In this document: piece after piece, positions 22,622-30,611 of the stretch | Layout of the letters: each line of letters begins with the position of its first letter | How positions within the stretch are numbered: the stretch's first letter is position 1 | Notes under the pieces: generated by a model | What the model saw: only the letters and a program-made list of their open reading frames with translations | Told to the model about the DNA's origin: nothing | Database searches by the model: none | Program-made: the position numbers and the translations under genes | NCBI GenBank assembly: GCA_024231955.1 | Contig: JAAEPZ010000912.1 | Span: 1 to 43,887 of the forward strand | Source: a bacterium | GTDB taxonomy: Bacteria; Krumholzibacteriota; Krumholzibacteriia; JACNKJ01 | DNA length: 43,887 bases | Direction of reading: 5' to 3'

Positions 22622-23413
22622 TTACACGTATTTCATCAAGGGGATCTGGACTCCCCAGAGCCCGTTATATTCAGAGATTGACTCGGTTTCAGACCTGCCG
22701 GCCCAGTCGAGAAACGATCCTAGCTCCTCGAGGTCATCGTCGCCGAACATACAGGTTACATAGTCGTCGGTGTCCGCGTACGCCGTTCGGTCCAGCACGA
22801 TTCGGAAACGGTTTCCCACCGCCGGCACGTCCAGCCACCACTGCTCGAAGTCCGCGTAGACCGTCCCCGTCGTTGGCGTCAAAACCTCGGCGACGGGTAA
22901 CAGATCGTAGGCCACGCTTGCGTCGTAGACCGTCGACCCCGCGCGGCTGTACGTTTTCCCACCTGGCGCGCGCTGGACGATTGTAGAGGATCGCGCAGCG
23001 TAAAACGAAGCAGCGCTGGTGAGGTGTTTCGGGTAGAGCATGGGCATGGACGGCCGCCAGCAGTAGCGGGCCTCGTTGGTCGCGACGTAGCTCGTAGCGC
23101 CGGAGAGGTTGCCCGTGAACCCCAGCAGGTCCCGCAGCGCGGTGTCGGTCCAGACGACGGCCGTTGTGTTGCCATTGAAGTTCAGGGTCACCTTGCCCGT
23201 GACCAGCGAGTAGGTGACGGTCGAGCCCGCGATCTCGTCGGCGATCAGCGTCGTCATATGATCGACCAGCGCGCCGCCCTCTCCCGTGTAGCCCATCATG
23301 AAGTAGCTGTTCGGGGTCAACGCAATCGCATCAACCCCGCCGCCGTCGTCGACGGTGAAATCCTTGCTGTCCGCTGCGATATCGATCAGGCCGAGCCAGT
23401 GTTGATACGTCAA
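22622..23413 (-). CDS. Distal tail-like protein
   Basis: This 263-residue protein starts at TTG 23413, whose ATG-like role is supported by AGGA upstream and a TTGA overlap with the tape-measure stop. The body is beta-rich, with PTTGTVYADFEQWWLDVPAVGNRFRI, as in distal tail or hub-adapter proteins. It lies between the tape measure and the large hub-like protein, the normal slot for the distal tail protein. Not identified by signature. Confidence 0.6.
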   Translation of the reverse strand: MTYQHWLGLIDIAADSKDFTVDDGGGVDAIALTPNSYFMMGYTGEGGALVDHMTTLIADEIAGSTVTYSLVTGKVTLNFNGNTTAVVWTDTALRDLLGFTGNLSGATSYVATNEARYCWRPSMPMLYPKHLTSAASFYAARSSTIVQRAPGGKTYSRAGSTVYDASVAYDLLPVAEVLTPTTGTVYADFEQWWLDVPAVGNRFRIVLDRTAYADTDDYVTCMFGDDDLEELGSFLDWAGRSETESISEYNGLWGVQIPLMKYV

Positions 23414-25254
23414 GGGGCTTTCCTGTATTCTTCAATGGACAGTTTCAGCGCCTCGCGCCACATGTACAGTGCCGCCGGATCGTCGGGAGTACTGCCGAAC
23501 GTCGCCTTGACCACCATCGGGGGCAGGTCTCGCGACGAGCTCCCAGAGTAGGACTGGCGATAACTGGACGATCCGGTAGAGCCTCGACCCCGACTGGCGC
23601 CGCGACCAGCGGCCATGCCAGATCCGCCACCAGCGGCCGATCCGCCACCCAGCGCAACACCACCGACACCAGCGGCGACTGCCACGGCGCCGAACTTCAG
23701 AGCGGCCAGGAAGTGCTTCGCGGCAATCGGAGCGCCGGTCCCCCATGTGCTGGCCAATACGCCTATGCCCTCGGCGACGTGCCAGATCGCCTTGACCGCG
23801 GCTTGTCGCCCCATCCCCAGAAGAGAATCCGCCAGCGCCTTTTTGACAGCCGCGCCGATGTTCTCGCCTGCGACGATGGACGCAACCATGGCGTCGTACG
23901 TTGCGCCGGTGAATTCCGCCAGCCCGCCGCGGGCCATGTTGACCATTGCGGCGTCGGCCTCCATTGTGATGAGACGGAGATTGGCCATCTCGCCGGTCTG
24001 CCGGCTGATACTTTCGGTGAGCGTGTCCCAGTTCGCGGACGCCGCGGACAGGTCCTGCCCCTGCATTCCTTCCTCGCCGGCGGTCTCACCGAACGCTCCA
24101 GCACCAAGGCGCTCCAGGTCGTACGCGGCGCCTCCAATGGAATCGCGGTGGCCCTCTGTAACCGTGCGACCCCTGCCGCCGCCCCGGCCCATGCCAGAGT
24201 ACGCCGTTCGCTGCGACCCGGCGGCCAATGCGCGGCCCTTTGCGATTCGGTCGGCGTTTTTGAGCTCTATCTGCAGCCTGCGCTCCGCCGCCGACTCAGC
24301 GCGCCTGACAGTGTTAGCGCTGAATTGGGCGTCGAGCCGCTCTTTCTCCTTGTGCAGTTCGTGGTAGGACTTGCGAGCCAAGCTGTATATATCAGCGAGC
24401 GAAATCTGACCGCTGACCCCGCCGGCCCCCTTGTAGCCGGCCGCAACTTTGGAAAAGAAGCCGCTGGCCGCCCCCTTCGACAACATGGCCTGCACTGCGC
24501 GGCGGCGATCGGAAACGGCTATCTGCTCCCCCCGGCCCTGTTCCCCCAGCAATGGGAGTCCCTCGGTGATTTCGCGCGCAGCGGCGGTTATCCGCTTTAG
24601 TGCGCCCGTGAATGCATTGGACTGCAGGATCGCCGTACCGAGCTGGCCCACCAGCGAGGTGAAGGTATTCTTGAGCTGGTCAATCCGCTCGTTGGTATTC
24701 TCCGCTTCGATCCGCTGGTCTCCGAACCGCTCGGTAATCAGCTGCACGGCTTTGGCCGTCTTGACGTGAGCCCGTCCCAGCAGGTCAACGTTAATCCCTA
24801 GTTCCTTCAGCGCGCGGCTGTTGCCCTTCTTGATCGTGTCCGATACCAGCCTCAGCGAGGTGGCGAAGTCCGTCTTGTTGATGCGCGTCAGATGGATCGT
24901 GGCCTTTGCCACCGCCTGAAGCTGTTTCTCGTTCAGCTGAAACTCGCCGGTGGTTAGACGCGTCCGTGCCTTCGCTAGTGAGAGGTCATCGATCAGCCCC
25001 TGCGTTGCGCTGCGCATCCCGCCGATCGCGTTGTTCGCCTTGCCGATCCAGTCTTCATAGTCGAGGCCGATGCGGACAACGGCGCCCATGGATTCGGCCA
25101 GCTTGTTAAACCCCTGCGTTGCGAGGTTGCCAACGGCAACGGACATCGCGCCCGTGGCCTTGCCTACGGACGCCTCAAGATCTTTGGTTGCCTTGGCGAA
25201 CTGCTTGTCATCCAGTTCCCACTGGCTGGAGATCTTTTTAGTCTTATACGTCAA
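23410..25254 (-). CDS. Tape measure protein
   Basis: This 614-residue protein is helical with Ala/Gln/Lys/Glu-rich coiled regions (LEASVGKATGAMSVAVGNL, then LSLAKARTRLTTGEFQLN). It has a hydrophobic stretch in the C-terminal third (KFGAVAVAAGVGGVALGGG) and a Gly/Ser/Arg-rich linker near the end. Those are usual tape-measure features. At this length the tail would be modest, roughly 90 nm if about 1.5 angstrom per residue. It begins with TTG 25254, TTGA-overlapping the previous stop with AAGG upstream. The C-terminus ends PDDPAALYMWREALKLSIEE. Confidence 0.85.
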   Translation of the reverse strand: MTYKTKKISSQWELDDKQFAKATKDLEASVGKATGAMSVAVGNLATQGFNKLAESMGAVVRIGLDYEDWIGKANNAIGGMRSATQGLIDDLSLAKARTRLTTGEFQLNEKQLQAVAKATIHLTRINKTDFATSLRLVSDTIKKGNSRALKELGINVDLLGRAHVKTAKAVQLITERFGDQRIEAENTNERIDQLKNTFTSLVGQLGTAILQSNAFTGALKRITAAAREITEGLPLLGEQGRGEQIAVSDRRRAVQAMLSKGAASGFFSKVAAGYKGAGGVSGQISLADIYSLARKSYHELHKEKERLDAQFSANTVRRAESAAERRLQIELKNADRIAKGRALAAGSQRTAYSGMGRGGGRGRTVTEGHRDSIGGAAYDLERLGAGAFGETAGEEGMQGQDLSAASANWDTLTESISRQTGEMANLRLITMEADAAMVNMARGGLAEFTGATYDAMVASIVAGENIGAAVKKALADSLLGMGRQAAVKAIWHVAEGIGVLASTWGTGAPIAAKHFLAALKFGAVAVAAGVGGVALGGGSAAGGGSGMAAGRGASRGRGSTGSSSYRQSYSGSSSRDLPPMVVKATFGSTPDDPAALYMWREALKLSIEEYRKAP

Positions 25255-25712
25255 CTGACCTTGCCTCGTAGGCTATTCAGCAGCGCGCCGGTCCAAACAA
25301 GGGCCGGTTTGCCGCGACCGACGTCCCGATCCTTGCGGCGCTGCGTGGATGGTTTGACCGGCTTAATCCTTCCGCCGCCGCCGTATCCCCGGCGGACATG
25401 CGCCTTGATCGCGGCGACCATGAACTGCGCCACCTTGAGGGCGTGCCGGTTCAGCGGTTGACGTGCGCCGCTGGCGATCACGTTGTTTACGGCGGTTGTC
25501 CAATGCCTCAGCCCTTGTCGTATCTCGCCCCGGGTCATGCTTATGGCGTCCCGGCCCTCGGCCGCCTGGCGATCTAGGATCTCCGCGTTCTCCTCGGCCG
25601 TTCGGCCTGCGCTGGAGGTGTGTTCTACGTACGCCGTGGATGGTTTGACCGCTGCAAATCGCTTTGCATCGCGGCGCCAGGCGCGCGTGTTTGTCTTGAA
25701 TTTAGAGGCCAT
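25251..25712 (-). CDS. HK97 gp10-like head-tail/tail completion protein
   Basis: This 153-residue basic protein has RGYGGGGRIKPVKPSTQRRKDRD followed by PALVWTGALLNSLRGKV. The K-P-x-T and W-T-G-x-L-L-x-S elements match the C-terminal signature of HK97 gp10-like/phage virion morphogenesis proteins, which complete the head-tail or tail end. It sits between the chaperones and the tape measure rather than in the connector block, which is less common. Confidence 0.7.
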   Translation of the reverse strand: MASKFKTNTRAWRRDAKRFAAVKPSTAYVEHTSSAGRTAEENAEILDRQAAEGRDAISMTRGEIRQGLRHWTTAVNNVIASGARQPLNRHALKVAQFMVAAIKAHVRRGYGGGGRIKPVKPSTQRRKDRDVGRGKPALVWTGALLNSLRGKVS

Positions 25713-26194
25713 CAGTCGTCCGGGATCTGTTCCGCTTCCCAGTAGTTGGACCAGCCGCGGCGCTCAGACAGCGCGACGCGGAGGTAATACAGATAGGCGG
25801 CGGGGAGGTGCCAGGACAGGCCGAGCCTGCCGGCCTCGTAGTCGTCGAGGTCCTCAAGGATCGAGATAACGAACGGCGACCGGCGGTAATACTGCGGACA
25901 GGTCCGGGTCCATGGCTGTCGGGGCCCAGCGTCGCGGTCACGGCCCCGGGGGAATGTGGTTGATGCCTCGCCAGCATATCCCGGCCCGCCGGCGTCGGGT
26001 GTCCAGGGGATCCCCCAGGATACGCCGCAACCGAACCGCTTGCGGGTGGAGTCGTTGCAAAACCTGCACTGCTGGGGGAAGTCCTGGACGTCAAAATGCT
26101 TGCCTACTCGTCTGGGTCTGGAGGCCCAGACTGCGGCTCGGATCGCCCCGATAAAGGGAGTTGAGCCTCCGACAGGTTGAGGATCGTACGACAC
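25712..26194 (-). CDS. Tail assembly chaperone T-domain, probably made by -1 frameshift
   Basis: This open frame of 160 codons overlaps the end of the chaperone gene at 26104-26616 and lies exactly in its -1 frame. Read alone it could start at GTG 26194, but no ribosome site precedes it. A C CCT TTA slippery site at 26158-26152 (read 5-prime to 3-prime on the minus strand) sits inside the overlap. Slippage there fuses about the first 155 residues of the upstream protein to this segment from about FIGAIRAAVW onward. This G/GT arrangement before the tape measure is standard in siphoviruses. It has a CRFC knuckle (41-45) and ends YLRVALSERRGWSNYWEAE. Confidence 0.72.
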   Translation of the reverse strand: MSYDPQPVGGSTPFIGAIRAAVWASRPRRVGKHFDVQDFPQQCRFCNDSTRKRFGCGVSWGIPWTPDAGGPGYAGEASTTFPRGRDRDAGPRQPWTRTCPQYYRRSPFVISILEDLDDYEAGRLGLSWHLPAAYLYYLRVALSERRGWSNYWEAEQIPDD

Positions 26195-26616
26195 AGCCCC
26201 AGCAGAACGATCGACGGCAGGTTGACGTCATCTAGCCACTTCTCGGTGACCATCTCGCCAAACTCTCCGTTCTGTTTTCGCTCCGGTTGCGCCACCGGCA
26301 ACACCTCGCCGTCGGCGTTCATGAGGTTGAATTCGGAATGGCCTAGCAGCCCGGATCGAACAACCCACGTCGCGGTCTGCCGCACGCTCAAGCCCTCGAT
26401 CGCGTCCTTCTGCCGACGGGTCAATGATCGCACCTTGAAGGTAGACCACTGTTCGCCCCCCTTGGCCGTCAGATGCTTCAGGTCGTAGTAGCTTTCGATA
26501 TACTTGGCAGGGTCGCTGCGATCGAGATCGACGGCGGGATCTGCCCACCAGCCGCCCTCGTCCAGCTCTTGAACCAGTACTACGTGGCGTGGCGCTATTA
26601 CTCGTCTTCCTAGCAT
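26104..26616 (-). CDS. Tail assembly chaperone (G)
   Basis: This 170-residue protein is acidic and helical, with WADPAVDLDRSDP and a helix (PSIVLLGLCRTILNLSEAQL) near the end. It precedes the T-domain frame and the tape measure, as G proteins do. Chaperones of this type keep the tape measure soluble and recruit tail tube subunits. The ATG at 26616 has GAAGGAGACACGGACA upstream, inside a structured leader. Its last 30 codons overlap the T-domain frame and include the slippery heptamer. Confidence 0.75.
   Translation of the reverse strand: MLGRRVIAPRHVVLVQELDEGGWWADPAVDLDRSDPAKYIESYYDLKHLTAKGGEQWSTFKVRSLTRRQKDAIEGLSVRQTATWVVRSGLLGHSEFNLMNADGEVLPVAQPERKQNGEFGEMVTEKWLDDVNLPSIVLLGLCRTILNLSEAQLPLSGRSEPQSGPPDPDE
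26152..26158 (-). other. Slippery heptamer for -1 frameshift (C CCT TTA)
   Basis: On the minus strand CTC-CCT-TTA in the chaperone frame gives the X XXY YYZ heptamer C CCT TTA. The next frame in use (-1) reads CCC TTT ATC and continues open for about 145 codons. No downstream pseudoknot was searched for. Confidence 0.6.
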
Positions 26617-26702
26617 TGTCCGTGTCTCCTTCAGTGAAAGCGGGTTGCTCGCGGCGCCAGGAAGGAGACAACCATACTGACGCTGCGGGCAACCCTGGGC
26701 GA
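26617..26702 (-). promoter_or_regulatory. Structured leader of the tail chaperone gene
   Basis: Two inverted repeats interleave on the minus strand. A 10-bp stem pairs TGTCTCCTTC (26670-26661) with GAAGGAGACA (26632-26623), the latter being the ribosome site of the chaperone gene. A 7-bp stem pairs GGGTTGC (26695-26689) with GCAACCC (26648-26642), which lies in the loop of the first. A 14-codon frame (26675-26631, MVVSFLAPRATRFH) runs through the hairpin and ends at its TGA just before the ribosome site. Together these look like a translational control leader. Confidence 0.5.
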
Positions 26703-27974
26703 CTATAGAAACGCGATAGTCATCGGCGAATCTTCCATGTAATCCTGCTCGCTGGCGAGGCTGGTAGCGTTGCCAGCGGCGCCCTCCAGCACCAGCTGCT
26801 GGGCGACGTTGCCGTCCAGCTCCGCGCGGGAGGGGTAGCTCATGAGCCGAGCCCGCTGGAAATAGATCGACACCGTGCCGCCGGAGGTGTTCCCGAGCTG
26901 GTAGAGGCAGGCCTTGTCCGTTCCCGATTGCCAGTCCGTTACGAGCCCCGGCATGTCACCCCAGTAGCGGGTGATACTGATCGTGGGGCCGTCCGCGCTG
27001 CGTTGCTTCTTCCAGCCCCCGATCGCGTTGCTGCTGTTGGGATCGCGAATCGGGACCAGCGCCATGTTCGGGTTGATCTCGACGTTCCCGCCCTGGACGG
27101 TGGCGCGGGTCGTCGTTCCGGTATCCTGCAGGGTCAGCGATCCCTGGTGCTGGTCGCCGACGGGATCGTCACCGCTGGCCGCTACGGTGTGCTGGAAGCT
27201 GGCCTGGTCCGCGTAGTTCTCTCCTCGCCAGTTTGCAGGCTGAAACGTGAACTCAACGTAAGGCGCCTCGCCCTCGCCGAGCCCGCCGAGCGTAAACGTC
27301 CCGCTGCAACCGATCATGTTGAACTGGTCGGGGTCGTCCGTTGCACCCGTTCCCGCGTATCCGCCGATGACGATGAAGTCGAAGTATCTCTGCGGAAGGG
27401 TCGGGTCAAAGTAAGCGACGTGGCCGTACTTGACGACATCGCTGGTGGACGGCGATCCGGGTAGCGCCAGCTCGAGATCGTACGCGTCCGCGCTCGTGTC
27501 GGCGTCCTCAATGATTCCGACTCGCCCGTCGCCCCCACTGTCAGCAAGCGCGCCGAACAGGGCGTGTTGCCCGTTGTACGAGGCGTGGCCGGTCAGTTTG
27601 ATGTCGGTCGTGGTGCAGCTGCCTTCTGCGGCGTCGCTCATCTTGGTCGGCGTGAACAGTCCGCCCATTACGCCACCGAGCAGAGTCGCCACGGCGGGCG
27701 CGGTCTGGTCTGATGCGCCGCCCTCAAGCCACATCCGGAACGAAAACGAACCACCGCGGACAGTTCTGATGTTCGCCTCGCGGCCGTATGGGTTGGTCTG
27801 AGTCGACGGATCTTTTACCGACTCGTCGGTCAGTCCGCTGGTGTTCAGTTCCTGGACGCGGATCTTGGTTGCGTTGTCCCATGCCGACTGGTCTGCGGCG
27901 GTGAAGCTCGCCGTCCTGGTCGTCGACTTGTCGAGGTAGCGGACTTCATACTCCGAAAAACTGCCGATGGTCAT
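26703..27974 (-). CDS. Major tail tube protein
   Basis: This 423-residue protein is beta-rich throughout (repeated strands with Gly/Thr/Asp turns, e.g. GGSFSFRMWLEGG, CSGTFTLGGLGEG). It lies directly upstream of the chaperone/tape-measure block, where the tail tube gene sits. It is longer than common tubes (about 200-250 residues), so it may carry extra domains such as an Ig-like surface domain. The stop is followed by the structured leader. Assignment from position and composition. Confidence 0.7.
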   Translation of the reverse strand: MTIGSFSEYEVRYLDKSTTRTASFTAADQSAWDNATKIRVQELNTSGLTDESVKDPSTQTNPYGREANIRTVRGGSFSFRMWLEGGASDQTAPAVATLLGGVMGGLFTPTKMSDAAEGSCTTTDIKLTGHASYNGQHALFGALADSGGDGRVGIIEDADTSADAYDLELALPGSPSTSDVVKYGHVAYFDPTLPQRYFDFIVIGGYAGTGATDDPDQFNMIGCSGTFTLGGLGEGEAPYVEFTFQPANWRGENYADQASFQHTVAASGDDPVGDQHQGSLTLQDTGTTTRATVQGGNVEINPNMALVPIRDPNSSNAIGGWKKQRSADGPTISITRYWGDMPGLVTDWQSGTDKACLYQLGNTSGGTVSIYFQRARLMSYPSRAELDGNVAQQLVLEGAAGNATSLASEQDYMEDSPMTIAFL

Positions 27975-28444
27975 TATTCAGACTCCCGTATTTTTGTCCT
28001 GAGCTGGATAACCAGTATCCAAACGTCTGGATCTTCCTTGTCCAGCTCGGTTGCTTCTGCTCTGCGATAGTGCATGCCGATGTCGTCGGTGGTGTTGTCG
28101 GCGTCGTAGCCCTTCCATGAGCCCGACGCGCGCAGCGCTTTCAGTAGTTGGTGACGGTCCTGCAGGATCGCGTCGGTCAGCGTTTGATGCGTCGATTCCG
28201 TGGGGTAAAAAACCTGCAGGGACCATGTATGCCAGGCCTCGCGCAGATCGATGTTGGTTGCGCTGGCGTCCTCGGTCGTGTCGTCGTAGTCGATGAAAAA
28301 CTTGCGAAACCAGCCGCTGCTTTTCTTGGCGTCCGCCTTGAACGGATCGAACTCCACGAACTTGCGCGTGGCCTGGACCGTGGGCGTGATGCCCTCAATC
28401 TTCCAGACGGCGTTCTGCCGGCAGCGATGTATGCTAGTCGCCAT
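27974..28444 (-). CDS. Tail terminator-like protein
   Basis: This 156-residue alpha/beta protein, with TWSLQVFYPTESTHQTLTDA then WILVIQLRTKIRESE, resembles tail terminator proteins that cap the tube under the head. It sits between the connector genes and the tube gene, as expected. It touches the tube gene (1-nt overlap). Confidence 0.6.
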   Translation of the reverse strand: MATSIHRCRQNAVWKIEGITPTVQATRKFVEFDPFKADAKKSSGWFRKFFIDYDDTTEDASATNIDLREAWHTWSLQVFYPTESTHQTLTDAILQDRHQLLKALRASGSWKGYDADNTTDDIGMHYRRAEATELDKEDPDVWILVIQLRTKIRESE

Positions 28445-28697
28445 CGGTCTCCGCGGCCAGAATCCGTGTGCAGAGCCTCAGCGCCGCCAGCGCGACAGTC
28501 ATTACCTCCTGGAGGTCGTCGCGCTCAGCGTCCAGTTTTTCCTCAATGCGCTCGAGGATTCCGCGCAGCTCCGCCACCTCGGCGTCGGGCGTGTAGGTGA
28601 TGGTTGTTGCGGGCGGCGGGTTCCACGGGTTGGACGGCTCGCCTATTGCGTAGTAAGCGGTGATTGGATAATCACCAATGGAATACATTGTTACCAT
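28434..28697 (-). CDS. Small coiled-coil head-tail protein
   Basis: This 87-residue protein has a Pro-rich N-terminus (YSIGDYPITAYYAIG, NPWNPPPATT) followed by a long acidic coiled coil (VAELRGILERIEEKLDAERDD). The ATG at 28697 has GAGGTAG upstream. It overlaps the terminator gene by 11 nt. Position suggests a head-tail joining role. Confidence 0.55.
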   Translation of the reverse strand: MVTMYSIGDYPITAYYAIGEPSNPWNPPPATTITYTPDAEVAELRGILERIEEKLDAERDDLQEVMTVALAALRLCTRILAAETDGD

Positions 28698-28701
28698 TGC
28701 T

Positions 28702-29622
28702 CTACCTCATAAAGTCCATACGCTTGGGCTGCTGCTCGCTCGCGTCGCGGTTGTCGTCGTCGTCCTCGTCCATCCAGTCCAGCGAGCTGAGTGCCGCGGC
28801 CGCTTTGTTGGCTGCGCGCTGTTCGAGTTTTTCCAGGGCGTCGAGCGGGTCAATGCCCTTGAGGACATCGATCCCGTTCTGGCTGCAGATCAGATCGAAT
28901 TCGGCCAGCGCCCATCCCTCGACGTCTGACGGGCTCTTGAGCAATCCCGGCCGCCAGAGGTCCTTGTGAGATCGAATACCCTGGAGCACTCCGTCCTCCC
29001 AAGCGGCCTCGCGGTAGTCCTGGTAGTCGTCGCCGCGAGTCTCGGCGTGCTGCTGACTCATGATGTCCGCGCGCCTCTTCTTCACGAACTCGACGCTGAG
29101 CGGGTTGGTCAGCGGGACCAGCACCACGTCAAAGGGAACGTCGGTGGTATAGCTAACGCTATCGATCGTGTAGGTCGCCCGGGCGCGATACATCTCGCCG
29201 AGTGTCGCGGTCTCCGTCGCCGACAGCGTGCGATAGAAGCCGGTTCCGAGAAACGTCGAGGTTGCGGCGTGCGCGTGCTCCAGCGGCTCGTCGGTCTCAA
29301 CCACTTTGGTCGATGCGTTGATCGATCGGACGCGAACCCATTCCGTTTGGCTGAGGGTGTTCGTGATCAGGTACGAGCGCCGGATCTCCAGACCGGTGAC
29401 GGCCGTCAGGGTAACCTCCCGATCGCCCTCGCTGGCGTTGCCGCTCAACGTGGTGTTGACCGTATCCTGCGTTACGCTGGTGGTTGCGGCCGCGGTTAGC
29501 GTTGAGTCGCTACCGTTGCGCTGCAGTAAGGTGACAGAGGGCGTGGATGATGGGCGGCCCTGCTGAGGGTTCCACCAGATGACCTCGGTTGAGCTGGCCT
29601 TCAGTAGTTCAGGTCGTGCCAC
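28702..29622 (-). CDS. Head-tail connector-type protein
   Basis: This 306-residue protein combines a beta domain (residues about 20-180, with TVNTTLSGNASEGDREVTLTAV and YRARATYTIDSVSYTT) with a helical acidic C-terminal part (DYREAAWEDG, LDALEKLEQRAANKAAAAL). It ends the block of cassette genes and overlaps the asparagine-synthetase-like gene by 14 nt. Head-tail connector or head completion is inferred from position between capsid and tail genes; no clear signature seen. Confidence 0.5.
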   Translation of the reverse strand: MARPELLKASSTEVIWWNPQQGRPSSTPSVTLLQRNGSDSTLTAAATTSVTQDTVNTTLSGNASEGDREVTLTAVTGLEIRRSYLITNTLSQTEWVRVRSINASTKVVETDEPLEHAHAATSTFLGTGFYRTLSATETATLGEMYRARATYTIDSVSYTTDVPFDVVLVPLTNPLSVEFVKKRRADIMSQQHAETRGDDYQDYREAAWEDGVLQGIRSHKDLWRPGLLKSPSDVEGWALAEFDLICSQNGIDVLKGIDPLDALEKLEQRAANKAAAALSSLDWMDEDDDDNRDASEQQPKRMDFMR

Positions 29623-30598
29623 TTCTTGCTTCCTCGGTGTATCGTATTGGCGGTCTGCGACTATGCATGTCGTCGATCTCTGGCGACGAACCCGCGCCGG
29701 CGTACGCCTCGCGCATCAGCTTCGTGAACCAGTCGCGAGACCAGAGCGGCTCACCGTCGGGCCGCCAGCTCTGCGGAATGAACAGGCCCTTTTTCGTTTT
29801 CTCGTCGATGATGTCCTCGTGAACAACGATCAGGCGTGCGACATCGCGCAGGACGTGCTTTGTCTCGTCGTCGGTGACCAGATCTTCCGGCTCAAGCTGT
29901 TCTGCGAACCATCGGACCGAATCGTCCATGAACGGGTAGACAGCGGTCATGCCGTGCGCCTCGATCATGGCGGTTTCAAGCTCCAGTAGGGCGGGGAGGG
30001 TGGTCTGGCGCTCATACTCGGCCGCGGCGGTTACTAGATGCCAATCGCCGACGTCTTCGAACGCGTCGCCGTACAGCGCGGACAGTAGTTTTTCTCGGGG
30101 CCCGATCAGCTTGCCGACTAACGGCAGATACTCCTCAAGTTTCGGATCGCCCTGCAGCCTCTGCAGCCAGTGCAGGATCTTGTATCGCGCGTAACCGCCG
30201 AAATATTCGTCGGCGCCCTCCCCGGTGAAGCAGGCGTCGCAACCGTCCTTCGCCGCCTGCTTCGCTGCGAACCACTGGCAGACCTGGCTCCAAGTTCCGT
30301 CCGGGCCGCAGTAGCTGGCGATCGCCGGCAGCTCGGCCAGCATCTCCTCGCGGGTGAAGGTGACGGTGTGCATTTCGGGGCTCAGGAAGCCGGCGGCGCG
30401 GCGCGCGGCGGCGGAATTGTCCTCTTCTGGCCAGGACACGCAGTACAGGTGATCGAACTCCCCGATCGCCTGCAGGATCGCGCTGTCAAGCCCGCCGCTC
30501 AGAAACAGCGCGGGCTGATCGTATTGCGCCTTGCGACCGAGGACCGCGGCCCCCAGCAGCGTTTCTAGGCGCGATGCCTTTTTGCTGTGGTGTGTCAT
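29609..30598 (-). CDS. Asparagine-synthetase-like (PP-loop) amidotransferase domain protein
   Basis: This is a 329-residue protein. The pyrophosphatase loop SGGLDS is at 34-39, GEGADEYFGGYARYK at 126-140, and YPFMDDSVRWF near 235. These are the ATP-binding and substrate-binding motifs of the C-terminal domain of asparagine synthetase B. The N-terminal glutamine-hydrolysing domain is missing, so it would use free ammonia, get ammonia from a partner, or adenylate a carboxylate for another nucleophile. It starts at ATG 30598 with the strong site GAAGGAGACACGACG. The substrate is unknown. It is the last gene of the cassette. Confidence 0.85.
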   Translation of the reverse strand: MTHHSKKASRLETLLGAAVLGRKAQYDQPALFLSGGLDSAILQAIGEFDHLYCVSWPEEDNSAAARRAAGFLSPEMHTVTFTREEMLAELPAIASYCGPDGTWSQVCQWFAAKQAAKDGCDACFTGEGADEYFGGYARYKILHWLQRLQGDPKLEEYLPLVGKLIGPREKLLSALYGDAFEDVGDWHLVTAAAEYERQTTLPALLELETAMIEAHGMTAVYPFMDDSVRWFAEQLEPEDLVTDDETKHVLRDVARLIVVHEDIIDEKTKKGLFIPQSWRPDGEPLWSRDWFTKLMREAYAGAGSSPEIDDMHSRRPPIRYTEEARSGTT

Positions 30599-30611
30599 CG
30601 TCGTGTCTCCT

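Noticed and set aside
23713..24600. A 295-codon plus-strand open frame opposite the tape measure
   Set aside because: It is Arg/Pro/Gly-rich, lies antisense to a clear late gene, and lacks a ribosome site; GC-rich coding often produces such frames.
3486..30330. GCGATCGC (cyanobacterial HIP1) sites
   Set aside because: Only about three copies were noticed in 44 kb, near chance for this GC content, so they do not indicate a cyanobacterial host.
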